From positions 39,540 through 103,539 of the forward strand of contig JAAXZN010000049.1 of the NCBI GenBank assembly GCA_012719855.1: a stretch of 64,000 nucleotides of DNA. Direction: 5' to 3'. Under the pieces are notes generated by a model. The model was not told the DNA's origin. It did no database searches and saw only the letters and a list, made by a program, of their open reading frames with translations. The DNA is from Serratia liquefaciens (GTDB taxonomy: Bacteria; Pseudomonadota; Gammaproteobacteria; Enterobacterales; Enterobacteriaceae). How positions within the stretch are numbered: position 1 is the stretch's first letter; each line of letters opens with the position of its first letter. A program made the position numbers and the translations under genes. Shown in pieces: positions 40,175 through 50,051 of this stretch.

Positions 40175-41818
40175 ATGAGCAGCCATTCAGCAGATAACGA
40201 AACGGATGTGATCATCATTGGCGGCGGCGCGACCGGCGCGGGCATTGCTCGTGACTGCGCACGCCGCGGTCTGCGTTGCATACTGCTGGAGCGTCATGAT
40301 ATCGCCACCGGCGCGACCGGGCGCAACCACGGCCTGCTGCACAGCGGAGCGCGTTATGCGGTTACCGACGGCGAGTCGGCACGCGAATGCATAGAAGAGA
40401 ACCGCATCCTCAAGCGCATTGCGCATCACTGTATTGAGCGAACCGACGGGCTGTTTATCACCCTGCCGCAGGATTCGTTGGCATACCAACAGCAGTTTAT
40501 TGTCTCCTGCCACAGCGCCGGTATCAACGCCGAAGCGATTGATCCTCAACTGGCACTGCGTCTGGAGCCCGCGGCCAACCCGGCGTTGATCGGCGCGGTA
40601 CGCGTGCCGGACGGCACCGTCGATCCTTTTCGTTTGACCGCCGCCAATATGCTCGATGCCCGTGAGCACGGCGCGCAGATCCTCACCTATCACCAGGTGG
40701 TCGGTTTATTGCGCACGGGCGATCGCGTTACCGGAGTGCGTGTTTTCGACCATCAATCGTCGCGCCGTTACGACATTCACGCCGAAGTGGTGGTCAACGC
40801 CGCCGGTATCTGGGGTCAGCAGATTGCAGAATATGCCGACCTGCGGATCCGCATGTTCCCGGCCAAAGGCGCTTTGCTGATCCTGGGCCATCGCATCAAC
40901 AACATGGTGATCAACCGCTGCCGCAAGCCGGCGGACGCCGATATTCTGGTGCCGGGCGACACCATCTCGCTGATTGGCACCACCTCCACCCACATTGATT
41001 ATGACCAGATCGACAACATGCTGGTGACGCCGCAAGAAGTGGACATTCTGATCCGCGAGGGCGCGTTGCTGGCACCTGAACTGGCACAGACCCGAATTCT
41101 GCGTGCTTATGCCGGCGTGCGCCCCCTGGTCGCCAGTGACGACGACCCCAGCGGCCGCAACGTCAGCCGTGGCATCGTGCTGCTCGATCATGCCAGCCGC
41201 GATGGCCTGGAAGGCTTTATCACCATCACCGGCGGCAAGCTGATGACCTACCGGCTGATGGCGCAGTGGGCGACCGATAAAGTGTGCGAAAAGCTTAGGG
41301 TAGACAGCCCCTGCACCACCGCGCAGGAGGCGCTGCCGGGCTCTCGTCAGTCGGCGGAAGAAACGGTTCGCAGCGTGGTTTCCCTGCCCGCCAGCATTCG
41401 CGGCTCGGCGGTTTACCGTCACGGCGACCGTGCAAACCGGGTACCGGCGGGGGATCGGTTGGACAACAGCCTGGTGTGCGAATGCGAAGCGGTGACCGCC
41501 GGCGAGGTGCGCTACGCGGTTAACTCTCTCACCGTCAATAACCTGGTCGATTTGCGTCGCCGTACCCGCGTTGGCATGGGTACCTGCCAGGGGGAGCTTT
41601 GCGCCTGCCGTGCCGCGGGGCTGCTGACACGCTTTAACGTCACCACCCCGCAGCAGTCGATCGACCAGCTATCGCATTTTCTCAATGAACGTTGGAAAGG
41701 TGTCCGGCCCATCGCCTGGGGCGATGCGCTGCGCGAAAGTGAATTTACCAGTTGGGTTTACCAGGGATTGTGCGGGCTCGATGCCCGGGGGGAACAGGAG
41801 GCCGATGATGCGATTTGA
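40175..41818 (+). CDS. glpA: Anaerobic glycerol-3-phosphate dehydrogenase subunit A
   Basis: The 547-residue FAD-dependent catalytic subunit oxidises glycerol-3-phosphate to dihydroxyacetone phosphate. The FAD motif IIGGGATGAGIARDCARRGL (about residues 15-34) and GRNHGLLHSGARYAV follow family pattern. The C-terminal BFD-like [2Fe-2S] region has CECEAVT and MGTCQGELCACRAAGLLTR. It partners with GlpB and GlpC at the inner membrane. It overlaps glpB by 11 bases. Confidence 0.97.
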   Translation: MSSHSADNETDVIIIGGGATGAGIARDCARRGLRCILLERHDIATGATGRNHGLLHSGARYAVTDGESARECIEENRILKRIAHHCIERTDGLFITLPQDSLAYQQQFIVSCHSAGINAEAIDPQLALRLEPAANPALIGAVRVPDGTVDPFRLTAANMLDAREHGAQILTYHQVVGLLRTGDRVTGVRVFDHQSSRRYDIHAEVVVNAAGIWGQQIAEYADLRIRMFPAKGALLILGHRINNMVINRCRKPADADILVPGDTISLIGTTSTHIDYDQIDNMLVTPQEVDILIREGALLAPELAQTRILRAYAGVRPLVASDDDPSGRNVSRGIVLLDHASRDGLEGFITITGGKLMTYRLMAQWATDKVCEKLRVDSPCTTAQEALPGSRQSAEETVRSVVSLPASIRGSAVYRHGDRANRVPAGDRLDNSLVCECEAVTAGEVRYAVNSLTVNNLVDLRRRTRVGMGTCQGELCACRAAGLLTRFNVTTPQQSIDQLSHFLNERWKGVRPIAWGDALRESEFTSWVYQGLCGLDARGEQEADDAI

Positions 41819-43079
41819 CGTAGTGGTGATTGGCGGTGGCCTGGCGGGAATGACCTGCGCCATTCGGCTGGCGGAACAGGGTAAGCGTTGTGCGGTGGTC
41901 AGTTCTGGCCAGAGCGCACTCTATTTTTCATCCGGCTCGCTTGATCTGCTGGCGCAGCTGCCCGACGGCACCCCGGTGACAGAGCCATTGGCGGCGTTGC
42001 CCGCGTTGGTAACACAGGCGCCCCGGCATCCTTATGCGTTGATCGGCACCGAACGGGTGGCAGCGCTGTCGGGTGAAGCCGCTTCACTGTTGCAGCGCTG
42101 TGGGCTTGATCTGCAGGGCGACAACGAACGCAATCATCTGCGCATCACGCCGCTGGGCACGCGCCGGGCTACCTGGCTCAGCCCGCGGGCTATCCCCGTT
42201 ACGCCGTTGGACGGCGACCTGCCGTGGCAGCACATAGCCGTGATCGGCATTGAAGGCTTTTTGGATTTTCAGCCACAGTTGGCCGCCAGTTCACTGACGC
42301 AGAGCCTGGGCGTTCGGGCTGAGGTGGCAGATATGCATTTGCCGGCGCTGGATCGGCTGCGCAACAACCCCAGTGAATTCCGGGCGGTAAATATCGCCAG
42401 GGTCTTGGATCTGCCGGAAAACCTGACGCCAATGGCGGACGAACTTCGGCGATTGGCTGCGGACGCCGAGGCGATATTCTTGCCGGCCTGTCTGGGGCTG
42501 GAGGATGACGCGCCCCTGGCGGCGCTGCAGGCCGCGGTCGGCAAACCGATTCGCCTGCTGCCGACGCTGCCGCCTTCGGTGCTGGGGATGCGGTTGCACC
42601 AGGCGCTGCGCGCGCGGTTGCAGCAATTGGGCGGCGTTTTTATGCCGGGGGACAGTGTGCTGCGGGCGGATATTGAAGCCGGGCGTGTCACCGGTCTTTA
42701 TACCCGCAACCACACCGACATTCCGCTGGTGGCGCAGCAGGTGGTACTGGCCAGCGGCAGTTTTTTCAGTAATGGGCTAGTGGCGGACTTCGACGGCATA
42801 CGTGAACCGGTATTTGGACTGGATGTCGACAGTAAGGCGGAGCGTGCAGACTGGAGTTGTCGTGAGCTGTTTGCTCCACAACCCTACTTGCAGTTTGGCG
42901 TGCGCACCGATAACCGGCTGCGAGCACTAAGGCAGGGAGAGCCTTTGAGTAACCTGTACGCCATAGGGGCGGTGACCGGCGGCTACGATCCGCTGCAGCA
43001 GGGCTGCGGAGCAGGTGTTTCGCTGGTGGGAGCATTGCATGTCGCGCAACAGATTGTGGCACAGGAGGAGCAGCCATGA
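41808..43079 (+). CDS. glpB: Anaerobic glycerol-3-phosphate dehydrogenase subunit B
   Basis: The 423-residue flavoprotein has the N-terminal dinucleotide motif VIGGGLAGMTCAIRLAEQG, GQSALYFSSGSLDLL and a C-terminal GCGAGVSLVGALHVAQQI. It links GlpA to the membrane-bound GlpC. ATG 41808 was chosen because AGGAGG ends six bases before it and MRFDVVVIGGG is the family start; ATG 41805 is also possible. It overlaps glpC by four bases. Confidence 0.95.
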   Translation: MRFDVVVIGGGLAGMTCAIRLAEQGKRCAVVSSGQSALYFSSGSLDLLAQLPDGTPVTEPLAALPALVTQAPRHPYALIGTERVAALSGEAASLLQRCGLDLQGDNERNHLRITPLGTRRATWLSPRAIPVTPLDGDLPWQHIAVIGIEGFLDFQPQLAASSLTQSLGVRAEVADMHLPALDRLRNNPSEFRAVNIARVLDLPENLTPMADELRRLAADAEAIFLPACLGLEDDAPLAALQAAVGKPIRLLPTLPPSVLGMRLHQALRARLQQLGGVFMPGDSVLRADIEAGRVTGLYTRNHTDIPLVAQQVVLASGSFFSNGLVADFDGIREPVFGLDVDSKAERADWSCRELFAPQPYLQFGVRTDNRLRALRQGEPLSNLYAIGAVTGGYDPLQQGCGAGVSLVGALHVAQQIVAQEEQP

Positions 43080-44275
43080 GCCTGCAGAAAGACAATAGTT
43101 TTGAAAACTGCATCAAGTGCACCGTCTGCACCACCTATTGTCCGGTAGCCAAAGTGAATCCGCTTTATCCCGGGCCCAAGCAGGCGGGGCCGGACGGTGA
43201 GCGCCTGCGGCTAAAAGATCCGGCGCTGTACGACGAAGCGCTGAAGTATTGCACCAACTGTAAACGCTGCGAGGTGGCCTGTCCGTCCGACGTCAAAATT
43301 GGCGATATCATTCAGCGGGCGCGTGCCGACTTTGCCCAGAGCAAGCCGACGCTGCGCGACGCCATCCTCAGTCATACCGATATCATGGGCTCACTGTCGA
43401 CGCCGTTTGCACCGATCGTCAACGCTGCCACCGGGTTGAAGCCGGTGCGCGCGCTGCTGAACAAGGCGTTGAAAATTGACCACCGTCGCGAACTGCCGAA
43501 ATACTCGTTCGGCACCTTCCGCCGCTGGTACCGCCAGCAAGCGCAGGCCCAACAGCGTTATGCTGAGCAGGTGGCTTTTTTCCACGGCTGCTTCGTCAAT
43601 TACAACCATCCGCAGCTGGGTAAAGACCTGATCAAAGTCTTCAATGCGATGGATATCGGCGTGCAGTTGCTCAATCGGGAAAAATGCTGCGGCGTGCCGC
43701 TGATTGCAAACGGCTTTATCGCCCAAGCCAAGAAACAGGCCAGGGTGAATGCCGAATCGCTGCATGAGGCGGTGTTGGAGCGCGGTATTCCTGTTGTGGC
43801 CACTTCATCGAGCTGTACTTTTACGCTGCGTGACGAATACCCACATTTGCTGGAGGTGGACACCTCGGCGGTGCGTGAACGGGTGGAGCTGGCGACGCGC
43901 TATTTGTACCGCCTGCTCAATCAGGGGCGCAGGTTGCCGCTGAAGCACACGTCGTTGCGGGTGGCCTACCATACGCCGTGTCACATGGAGAAAATGGGCT
44001 GGACGGCCTATACGCTGGAATTATTGCGACAGATACCGGGGCTGGAGCTGGTGGTATTGGATTCGCAGTGTTGCGGTATTGCCGGCACCTACGGTTTTAA
44101 ATCCGAGAACTATGCGACTTCGCAAGGGATTGGCGCATCGCTGTTTCGTCAGATTGAGGAGAGCGGGGTCGATTTGGTGGTGACGGACTGCGAAACCTGT
44201 AAATGGCAAATCGAGATGTCGACCAGCAAGCGCTGCGAACACCCGATTACCCTGTTGGCACAGGCGCTGGCGTAG
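43076..44275 (+). CDS. glpC: Anaerobic glycerol-3-phosphate dehydrogenase subunit C
   Basis: The 399-residue iron-sulfur subunit has two N-terminal [4Fe-4S] motifs (CIKCTVCTTYCPVAK and CTNCKRCEVACPSD) and two CCG domains (REKCCGVPL and DSQCCGIAG). It anchors GlpAB to the membrane and passes electrons to menaquinone for fumarate or nitrate respiration. It is the last gene of glpABC. Confidence 0.96.
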   Translation: MSLQKDNSFENCIKCTVCTTYCPVAKVNPLYPGPKQAGPDGERLRLKDPALYDEALKYCTNCKRCEVACPSDVKIGDIIQRARADFAQSKPTLRDAILSHTDIMGSLSTPFAPIVNAATGLKPVRALLNKALKIDHRRELPKYSFGTFRRWYRQQAQAQQRYAEQVAFFHGCFVNYNHPQLGKDLIKVFNAMDIGVQLLNREKCCGVPLIANGFIAQAKKQARVNAESLHEAVLERGIPVVATSSSCTFTLRDEYPHLLEVDTSAVRERVELATRYLYRLLNQGRRLPLKHTSLRVAYHTPCHMEKMGWTAYTLELLRQIPGLELVVLDSQCCGIAGTYGFKSENYATSQGIGASLFRQIEESGVDLVVTDCETCKWQIEMSTSKRCEHPITLLAQALA

Positions 44276-44300
44276 GGCGCAGCAGTGTGAACTGCGCCCT
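44274..44300. terminator. Hairpin between glpC and dcrB
   Basis: AGGGCGCAG and CTGCGCCCT pair around a nine-base loop, starting inside the glpC stop codon. There is no T-run. It separates the convergent genes glpC and dcrB. Confidence 0.5.
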
Positions 44301-44321
44301 ATAGGCTGAGTCAGTAAAAGT

Positions 44322-44885
44322 TTACTTGTTCAGTTTCAGCGTGTTGATGATGCCTTCGGCTTCAGTTTGCGCCTGCTGCTGGTTATCCGCCGGCAACGTC
44401 ACCTGAATGGTCAGCATGTTGTTGTCCAGCGTGCCAATCAGGATGGAGGAGTAGGCCTTCTCGCCGCCGCTGGTAATGATGCTGTCCAACTGACGCAGCG
44501 GTACGCCGTTTACGTCGATGGCTTTGTTGGTGACCACCTGCAGGTTCGCATCACGCGCGCGCTGGGTATCTTCCAGACGCTTGCTCAGGGTTTCCAGACT
44601 GTCGGCGGTTTTGTCGCCGAGGATCACGATCACTGCGCGTTGGCCGGTACTGTCGGCGTAAACGTGCATGTTGTTCGCCTGATTACCCAGCTTGCCGCTT
44701 TGGTCCGCCATACCGACCGGCAGGGTGAACGCCAGCTTACCCTCCAGCAAGCTTACCTGTTGCCCGGCCGGTGCGCTGGCTGCGGCATCGCCTGCCGGTG
44801 CTTTGGTGTCTTTGGTTTCGCCGTCGCAGGCCGCCAGGCCAAGCACTAACAGGCTGATACCCATCAATTTTGCTACTTTACGCAT
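44322..44885 (-). CDS. dcrB: Inner-membrane-associated lipoprotein DcrB
   Basis: The 187-residue lipoprotein has a signal sequence with lipobox LAAC (cysteine at residue 20) followed by Asp, a residue linked to inner-membrane retention. The DcrB domain (DUF1795) fills the rest. DcrB is needed for adsorption of phages C1 and C6 in E. coli and has been tied to lipoprotein maturation. It is monocistronic here. Confidence 0.92.
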   Translation of the reverse strand: MRKVAKLMGISLLVLGLAACDGETKDTKAPAGDAAASAPAGQQVSLLEGKLAFTLPVGMADQSGKLGNQANNMHVYADSTGQRAVIVILGDKTADSLETLSKRLEDTQRARDANLQVVTNKAIDVNGVPLRQLDSIITSGGEKAYSSILIGTLDNNMLTIQVTLPADNQQQAQTEAEGIINTLKLNK

Positions 44886-44965
44886 TGGGCTTCCTTCTTC
44901 CTTTCAGGTAGGGTTTCACTGCCGTATCGCAACCTATTCCAGGGTGAAATGCAAGGCAGATGTTG

Positions 44966-45400
44966 TCACAAGGTTTTCTCAAGTAATAGCCGATAATCAG
45001 CCACTTCGCCTTTCTTTTCCAGTTGAACAATCTGATAGTGATGGTCGATGAGCATCATCAGCATCGCCCGGAACTGATTGCGGGTTTTCACCCTCAGTTG
45101 GCGATAGCCCTGTCCTCGAGCCCAGTTTTCCTGCTCTGCCAATAGCGTCAATGCCACACCGTGACGGCGATAAGCCGGCAATACGGCACCCAACCAGCTG
45201 TAAAACACCCCGTCTTGCTGCTGATAACCGAGTTTGAAACCGGCAGCCTGGCCGTCGACTTCGGCGATCAGTGCGCTCATCGGGAGTGAGCCGATGCGCC
45301 GTTGCAGATCGTTGAGATTGTGCAGATTGCCGAATTCGGGGATTTGCTGATACAGACGGTGAATTTCTTCGAGGGTGGCGTGGCGGGTGGTGACGGTCAT
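44966..45400 (-). CDS. GNAT-family N-acetyltransferase
   Basis: The 144-residue protein has the GNAT core: substrate strand AGFKLGYQQQDGVFYSWLGAV, acetyl-CoA loop PAYRRHGVALTLL (about residues 80-92) and a RQLRVKTRNQFRAML strand. ATG 45400 follows GGAGG at seven bases, so a longer upstream frame was rejected. The substrate is unknown. It lies between dcrB and yhhQ on the same strand, with about 40 bases to the yhhQ stop. Confidence 0.85.
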   Translation of the reverse strand: MTVTTRHATLEEIHRLYQQIPEFGNLHNLNDLQRRIGSLPMSALIAEVDGQAAGFKLGYQQQDGVFYSWLGAVLPAYRRHGVALTLLAEQENWARGQGYRQLRVKTRNQFRAMLMMLIDHHYQIVQLEKKGEVADYRLLLEKTL

Positions 45401-45440
45401 GGCGGCCTCCGGATGGGTAGGCCGCCAATGATAGCACGGG

Positions 45441-46106
45441 TCAGCTCGGTTGCAGGCTGCTGTCGCCCTGGCGAGCGGCAATGCGCTTGAGCAGCATATT
45501 CAGCAGTACGCCATACATTGGCAGGAAGAACAGCATGCAGATCATAACTTTGAAGCTGTAATCGACCAGCGCAATCTCGACCCAGTTGTTGGCCATAAAG
45601 GCGTCGCTGCTCTTGTAGAACGCAATAAAGAAGAACGACAGCGTGTCGCTGATATTGCCGAGGAACATGGCCGCGGCGGGTGCCACCCACCAGGCGCTGC
45701 GCTGGCGTAACCGGTTGAAAACGTGTACGTCGAGGATCTGACCGAGCACGTAAGCCATAAAGCTGGCGACGGCGATGCGTGCGACAAACAGGTTAAAGCT
45801 GCCCAGTGCGGCAAACCCCTGCCATTCACCCTGATAGGTGACGGTGGAGATGACGTACGAGATAAACAGGGCCGGCACCATCACCGAAAGAATGATGCGT
45901 CTCGCCAGCGGGGCGCCAAAAATACGCACCGTCAGGGCGGTTGCCAGAAAGATAAACGGGAAGGTAAACGCGCCCCAGGTGGTATGGAAGCCGAAAATGG
46001 ACATCGGCAACTGCACCAGGTAGTTACTGGAGGTAATGATGACAATATGGAACAGCGATAGCCAGACCAACGCGGTGAGGCGCTGTCGAGCGGTAAACGA
46101 ATACAT
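45441..46106 (-). CDS. yhhQ: Queuosine precursor transporter YhhQ
   Basis: The 221-residue vitamin-precursor (ECF-S like, DUF165) transporter has six spans. The motif VRIFGAPLARRIILSVMVPA and the conserved YVLGQILDVHVFNRLR are typical. YhhQ imports the queuosine precursors preQ0 and preQ1. I looked for a preQ1 riboswitch in the short leader (46107-46260) and saw none. It is divergent from tusA. Confidence 0.94.
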   Translation of the reverse strand: MYSFTARQRLTALVWLSLFHIVIITSSNYLVQLPMSIFGFHTTWGAFTFPFIFLATALTVRIFGAPLARRIILSVMVPALFISYVISTVTYQGEWQGFAALGSFNLFVARIAVASFMAYVLGQILDVHVFNRLRQRSAWWVAPAAAMFLGNISDTLSFFFIAFYKSSDAFMANNWVEIALVDYSFKVMICMLFFLPMYGVLLNMLLKRIAARQGDSSLQPS

Positions 46107-46326
46107 GTTGTAGCCTTTTTAGCCGTGGGGTGAGGGAACCCAGAATGTCTTGTTTGTGCAACGAAATAAGCTGCGCGGCCGCATGATACGCGTTTGCGCA
46201 ACCAATGCAATGGTTAAATTTAACGCAAACGTTAACGCATCTTGCACAGAAAAACTACCGGCGTAAACTAGGCGCTAATGAGATACGGCGAGCGTACGCC
46301 GATCGCTTTTGACCGAGAAAAATTGC

Positions 46327-46578
46327 ATGACTGACTTGTTTGCCCAGGCCGACCAGACGCTTGATGCGCTGGGGCTGCGCTGTCCGGAACCGGTAATGAT
46401 GGTGCGTAAAACCGTGCGCCATATGGATAACGGTGAAACCTTGCTGATTATCGCTGACGATCCGGCGACCACCCGGGATATCCCGGGTTTCTGCCGTTTT
46501 ATGGAGCACACGCTGGTAGCGCAGGAAACCGAAAAAACGCCTTATCGCTATTTATTGCGTAAAGGGGTTGAACGCTGA
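46327..46578 (+). CDS. tusA: Sulfur transfer protein TusA
   Basis: The 83-residue protein has the catalytic Cys motif [14 protein letters not shown] (Cys about residue 19). It takes persulfide sulfur from IscS to TusBCD for 2-thiouridine modification of tRNA. ATG 46327 (MTDLFAQ) was chosen from the family start over an upstream in-frame start. In E. coli zntA lies directly beyond; here a three-gene outer-membrane operon intervenes. Confidence 0.95.
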   Translation: MTDLFAQADQTLDALGLRCPEPVMMVRKTVRHMDNGETLLIIADDPATTRDIPGFCRFMEHTLVAQETEKTPYRYLLRKGVER

Positions 46579-46591
46579 TCGTCGCGTTTGC

Positions 46592-47710
46592 CTAGCGCTT
46601 TTGCATTATTTGCTGCGCGTCCAATGCGCGAGCATGCAATGCCAATCCACTGAAATCCTGCGGGCGATAATAGTGGGGCGGCACCGGCAGATGATGCATG
46701 GCCTCCGTCGGCCAGAGCTGCAACTCGCCCAGCCTGGCCAGGTTAAATCCCTGAACCTCCGACGGTAGCGTCAGACGCTGTGGGGCGGTGCTTTCGAACG
46801 GGGGCCGATCGGGCAGGCGATTGCTGCCGGTGGTGTAATCCCGTTTCAAGACCAAAAACTTCTCCGGCACCCGGCGATGGCTGTCCCACCAGTCGCCATC
46901 AATCCCGTCGAGCTGCCGCTGTGTTTCCCTGATGGAGACGGCGCCAAGCTGGTGCAGGGCCTGGGGGAGCAGCGTCTCCATGGCGTGGTTGTAGGCCGTG
47001 AGGGAAACCGCCTGTCCTTGCAGGATCGCATCGATCGCCAGCCGTGACCCCAGCAGGTTGGAATACAAATCTTCCGGTGAAAAGGCCGAGATCTCTTCGG
47101 AAAACCCCGCTACGGACCGGTACCCATACCACTGCGCCACTTCATGCCATGCCGCCATTTGAAAGGCTAGTTCCCCTGCCAAATAAGCCGCGAGCGTATA
47201 GCGCTGCGCTGCATCCTGTGGGGGAGTAAAGGCATTCAGCCGTATGCGGCGCGTTGCCAGTTCGGGGCTAAGATCAATCTCCCATTGTTGGCCCAATCGG
47301 GGTAACAATTGGCTGAACAGGAAGAGGGTATTGTCGGCGGTATCACGTACGTGAGCGATATCGATAAATCCCCCCCGACGGGTGTAGATCAATCCCAATT
47401 GCTCACTGCCGAGTCCCAGCAAGTTGCTGACGGCGTTGAAAGCGCTGTCGTTATAGTGGTGGCTGCCAAGCCGGTCGGCATCCACCAGGTTACCCAACTG
47501 ATAGAAGGGCACCGGGATCCCCCAGACTTGCGCTTTGAGGTTATAACCAAAGGCACAACAGGGGCGCAAACCATCCGGTGGTGACAGCGGTGCCGTCACC
47601 GGCCAGGCGATACGGCTTTCGTTGACAGGTTGTGAAGTCACCAGCGTTTCCAGCGGCTTGGCGGGCAGCGCGGCTGTAAACAACAAAAATAGCAGTACGA
47701 CAGAACGCAT
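46592..47710 (-). CDS. DUF4056 domain protein, exported
   Basis: The 372-residue protein has a hydrophobic signal sequence (MRSVVLLFLLFTAALPAKP). The body is the DUF4056 family, function unknown. Residues around 187-201 read AWHEVAQWYGYRSVA with a downstream SEEIS, so a His-Glu metal-type site is possible but unproven. Its start codon touches the stop of the Omp85-like gene (last base shared), so the two are probably translated together. It is third in the minus-strand operon with two outer-membrane proteins and absent from this place in E. coli. Confidence 0.75.
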   Translation of the reverse strand: MRSVVLLFLLFTAALPAKPLETLVTSQPVNESRIAWPVTAPLSPPDGLRPCCAFGYNLKAQVWGIPVPFYQLGNLVDADRLGSHHYNDSAFNAVSNLLGLGSEQLGLIYTRRGGFIDIAHVRDTADNTLFLFSQLLPRLGQQWEIDLSPELATRRIRLNAFTPPQDAAQRYTLAAYLAGELAFQMAAWHEVAQWYGYRSVAGFSEEISAFSPEDLYSNLLGSRLAIDAILQGQAVSLTAYNHAMETLLPQALHQLGAVSIRETQRQLDGIDGDWWDSHRRVPEKFLVLKRDYTTGSNRLPDRPPFESTAPQRLTLPSEVQGFNLARLGELQLWPTEAMHHLPVPPHYYRPQDFSGLALHARALDAQQIMQKR

Positions 47711-48846
47711 TAAAAAGCTTCCCCAACCTGAAAGTAAAATCCACTGCTGCCGCGTCCGATGCCAAAATCGAGCCGCACGTTCATTTTCGGTTTGAATTCA
47801 AAACGATAACCCGCCCCCAACGTTGGTAACCAGGGCCCCTGGCCCAAATCGCCGGCCTTGCTGCTCATCGTTCCTGCACCGGCCCAAAGCACATAGCCGT
47901 GCCGCCAGTTCAGCTTGCGACGGTATTCAAGCTGGCTGCTGAACACATTTCTGTCGCGATAACGGCCTTGATAATACCCCCGCATGCGTTTGTCGTCGCC
48001 CAGCCCGGACAGCCTGTCCCAGGGGACATCGCCAGTGATCAGGCGGCTGTAGGCGTCCAACGCCAGCACGCTTTTCGCACTCAAGCTGTGGTAAGCATTG
48101 TACTGACCCTCCACGGCATTGAAACGGCTGTCGCCGCCCAATTCCGGCGCAAAATAGGTGTCACTCAGGCGAAGATACTGGCCACGGCTGGCATTAGAAA
48201 CGAAGTCGCGCGTATCGTAACTCAGCGAACCGCTGACTCCTGAACTTAGCGATGAAACGCCGGCCTTTTGGGCCCTTAGCAGGCTGCTGCCATCTTCATC
48301 AGTCTTGCTGGCGTGCGTCGAGGAAAAATCCCAGCCAACCCCCGCGTAGGTGGCATTGGCAATGCGATACAGCAGCTGTGGCGCTATCTGGAATGCCTGT
48401 TGCGTGTACTTTTCTTTGTTACCGTTGTTATGCCCAGCCTGGTAACCGGTGCCCCAGAAATAGGTAGGCATATTATTCAGCGAGCCGTCGGCAAAGAAAC
48501 GCCATTGGTCTTCAGCGAAAAAACTGTGGTTTTGGAAACCGACGCCGAAGGCGCCGGTGGTGCTGAAAAAGCCCTTTAACGCCAGCGTCGAGTTTTGGCT
48601 GACTTTATCGTGTGTGTCCGGTCGGTATATTCCCACCACGGCGGTGCCGATGCCCAGACCGAGTTCTGGCGTATAGAACGGGCCGGGCAAAACGCCCCAA
48701 TCGATGGTTTTGCTGCTGTCGAAATGATTGTCAGATCCCAGCGGGGCCAACATTCCATCGATTTGCTGACGTGACAATAAGGCGGCGTTGGCAGCGGGCA
48801 GCAGCACCAACAAGGCCAGCGGCAAACTGCGAATCGATATTGCCAT
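47710..48846 (-). CDS. Omp85-type outer-membrane beta-barrel without POTRA domains
   Basis: The 378-residue precursor has a signal peptide ending near ANA (residue 21). The rest alternates as amphipathic strands and ends with GFYFQVGEAF, a terminal Phe as in barrel proteins. SGLGDDKRMRGYYQGRYRDRN near residue 280 matches the (R)RG(F/Y) loop of the BamA/TamA (Omp85) family. No POTRA domains precede the barrel, so it is likely a passive or specialised porin-like member. Start and stop overlap both neighbours by one base. Confidence 0.78.
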   Translation of the reverse strand: MAISIRSLPLALLVLLPAANAALLSRQQIDGMLAPLGSDNHFDSSKTIDWGVLPGPFYTPELGLGIGTAVVGIYRPDTHDKVSQNSTLALKGFFSTTGAFGVGFQNHSFFAEDQWRFFADGSLNNMPTYFWGTGYQAGHNNGNKEKYTQQAFQIAPQLLYRIANATYAGVGWDFSSTHASKTDEDGSSLLRAQKAGVSSLSSGVSGSLSYDTRDFVSNASRGQYLRLSDTYFAPELGGDSRFNAVEGQYNAYHSLSAKSVLALDAYSRLITGDVPWDRLSGLGDDKRMRGYYQGRYRDRNVFSSQLEYRRKLNWRHGYVLWAGAGTMSSKAGDLGQGPWLPTLGAGYRFEFKPKMNVRLDFGIGRGSSGFYFQVGEAF

Positions 48847-49916
48847 CAGAAGCGATATTCACCCGAGACCATAAAGCTGTTGCGTTCGCTAAAGCCAAAC
48901 TCGGTCAACAGGTTAAAGTGTCTGGTGATTTCATATTGCGTGCCAATCAGTACGTTCCACGGTGATTGCAGATGCTGCTTCACGTCGAAGCGGCCTTCAC
49001 CCTTCTGGTTGGCAATCATCATCAGATTTTGCAGCTCAACCGGCATTTGTAAATCGCTCAGGCTGCCCTTGAACCTTTGCTGCACGTCCTGATACATGGT
49101 GCCGACCCACAGGTTGAGATGGGTTTGCCCACTGATACCCGGCACCAGGAAACGGTAACCTACCCGAGGCGACACCGTCAGTGCGGAAATCTGGCCATCA
49201 AGGATATCGAAATTGGTGCGGGTGTAGTTGGTATCGACCGAGGTGAACCAGTTGTCATACCCGCCGACCAAGGTGAAACCGGCACCGTAAGTGGTGCCTT
49301 TAAAATCGAGTTTGAAATCCAGATCGCGCAGTGTCCCTTCCTGGTTCATACCGTGCACCATACCGGCGATTAGATTCTCCATCGAGCCTTCGGCATATTG
49401 GCTGGGATGGCCGTCGACGGAGACCTTGGACAGCGAGCTGCCTTTGGTATGGCCGACAATGCCGTAAACATTGAGGAACGGCAGCACCCAGGTATCCAGA
49501 CGCATGGTTTCCGTTTTGCTTTGTTCGCGAGTTTTGCTTACGTCTATGTCGAACAAATTGGCTGGCAGGGCGAATGTGTCCCAACCTAGTCCAGTAAAGT
49601 TGATGCTATCGACATCGATATTCTGCCGCATGTTCATGTAGTTGATGCCGATCCCGAAGGGTTCCGGCAGATCATAACCGCGGGCCCGTGCTTCATCCCC
49701 CCAAAGGGGCAGCAGGCGGTGCTCCGGCAGGGGTTTCGCCTTCGGTACATCAGCATGCTGGGCTGCCGGTAAGGCATGTTGGGTGATGAAGAGGGGGCGA
49801 TCGGCAGTATCAATGAGCTGCTCGGTGGCGGCTGAATCAGGCTGCTGCGCCAGAGCCAGTGAAGGGATAAAAGGGATGGCGAGCAGGTTCAGGATTTTAA
49901 AATATAGCGGTTTCAT
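48846..49916 (-). CDS. Putative outer-membrane beta-barrel protein
   Basis: The 356-residue protein has a signal peptide (IPSLALAQ, cleavage near residue 24), a Pro/Ala-rich linker (about 25-90) and a body of alternating strands (for example YGAGFTLVGGYDNWFTSVDTNY and VSPRVGYRFLVPG). It ends SFMVSGEYRF with a terminal Phe, as in barrel proteins. I do not recognise the family. It is first in the three-gene operon with the Omp85-like and DUF4056 genes. Confidence 0.7.
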   Translation of the reverse strand: MKPLYFKILNLLAIPFIPSLALAQQPDSAATEQLIDTADRPLFITQHALPAAQHADVPKAKPLPEHRLLPLWGDEARARGYDLPEPFGIGINYMNMRQNIDVDSINFTGLGWDTFALPANLFDIDVSKTREQSKTETMRLDTWVLPFLNVYGIVGHTKGSSLSKVSVDGHPSQYAEGSMENLIAGMVHGMNQEGTLRDLDFKLDFKGTTYGAGFTLVGGYDNWFTSVDTNYTRTNFDILDGQISALTVSPRVGYRFLVPGISGQTHLNLWVGTMYQDVQQRFKGSLSDLQMPVELQNLMMIANQKGEGRFDVKQHLQSPWNVLIGTQYEITRHFNLLTEFGFSERNSFMVSGEYRF

Positions 49917-50051
49917 TCATTCGGCCATGACTCTGATAAGTTTAATTGGCTTATCGGGTTTCAGTGAATAGATGGCGGAAGAATATAGAAAGGCATGCTG
50001 GCTTTATGGTTATTACGTGCGACTTGTCGGTGTTATTTTTCGGGTAAGTGA

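Noticed and set aside
46107..46326. preQ1 riboswitch in front of yhhQ
   Set aside because: No preQ1 aptamer pattern could be recognised in the short leader.
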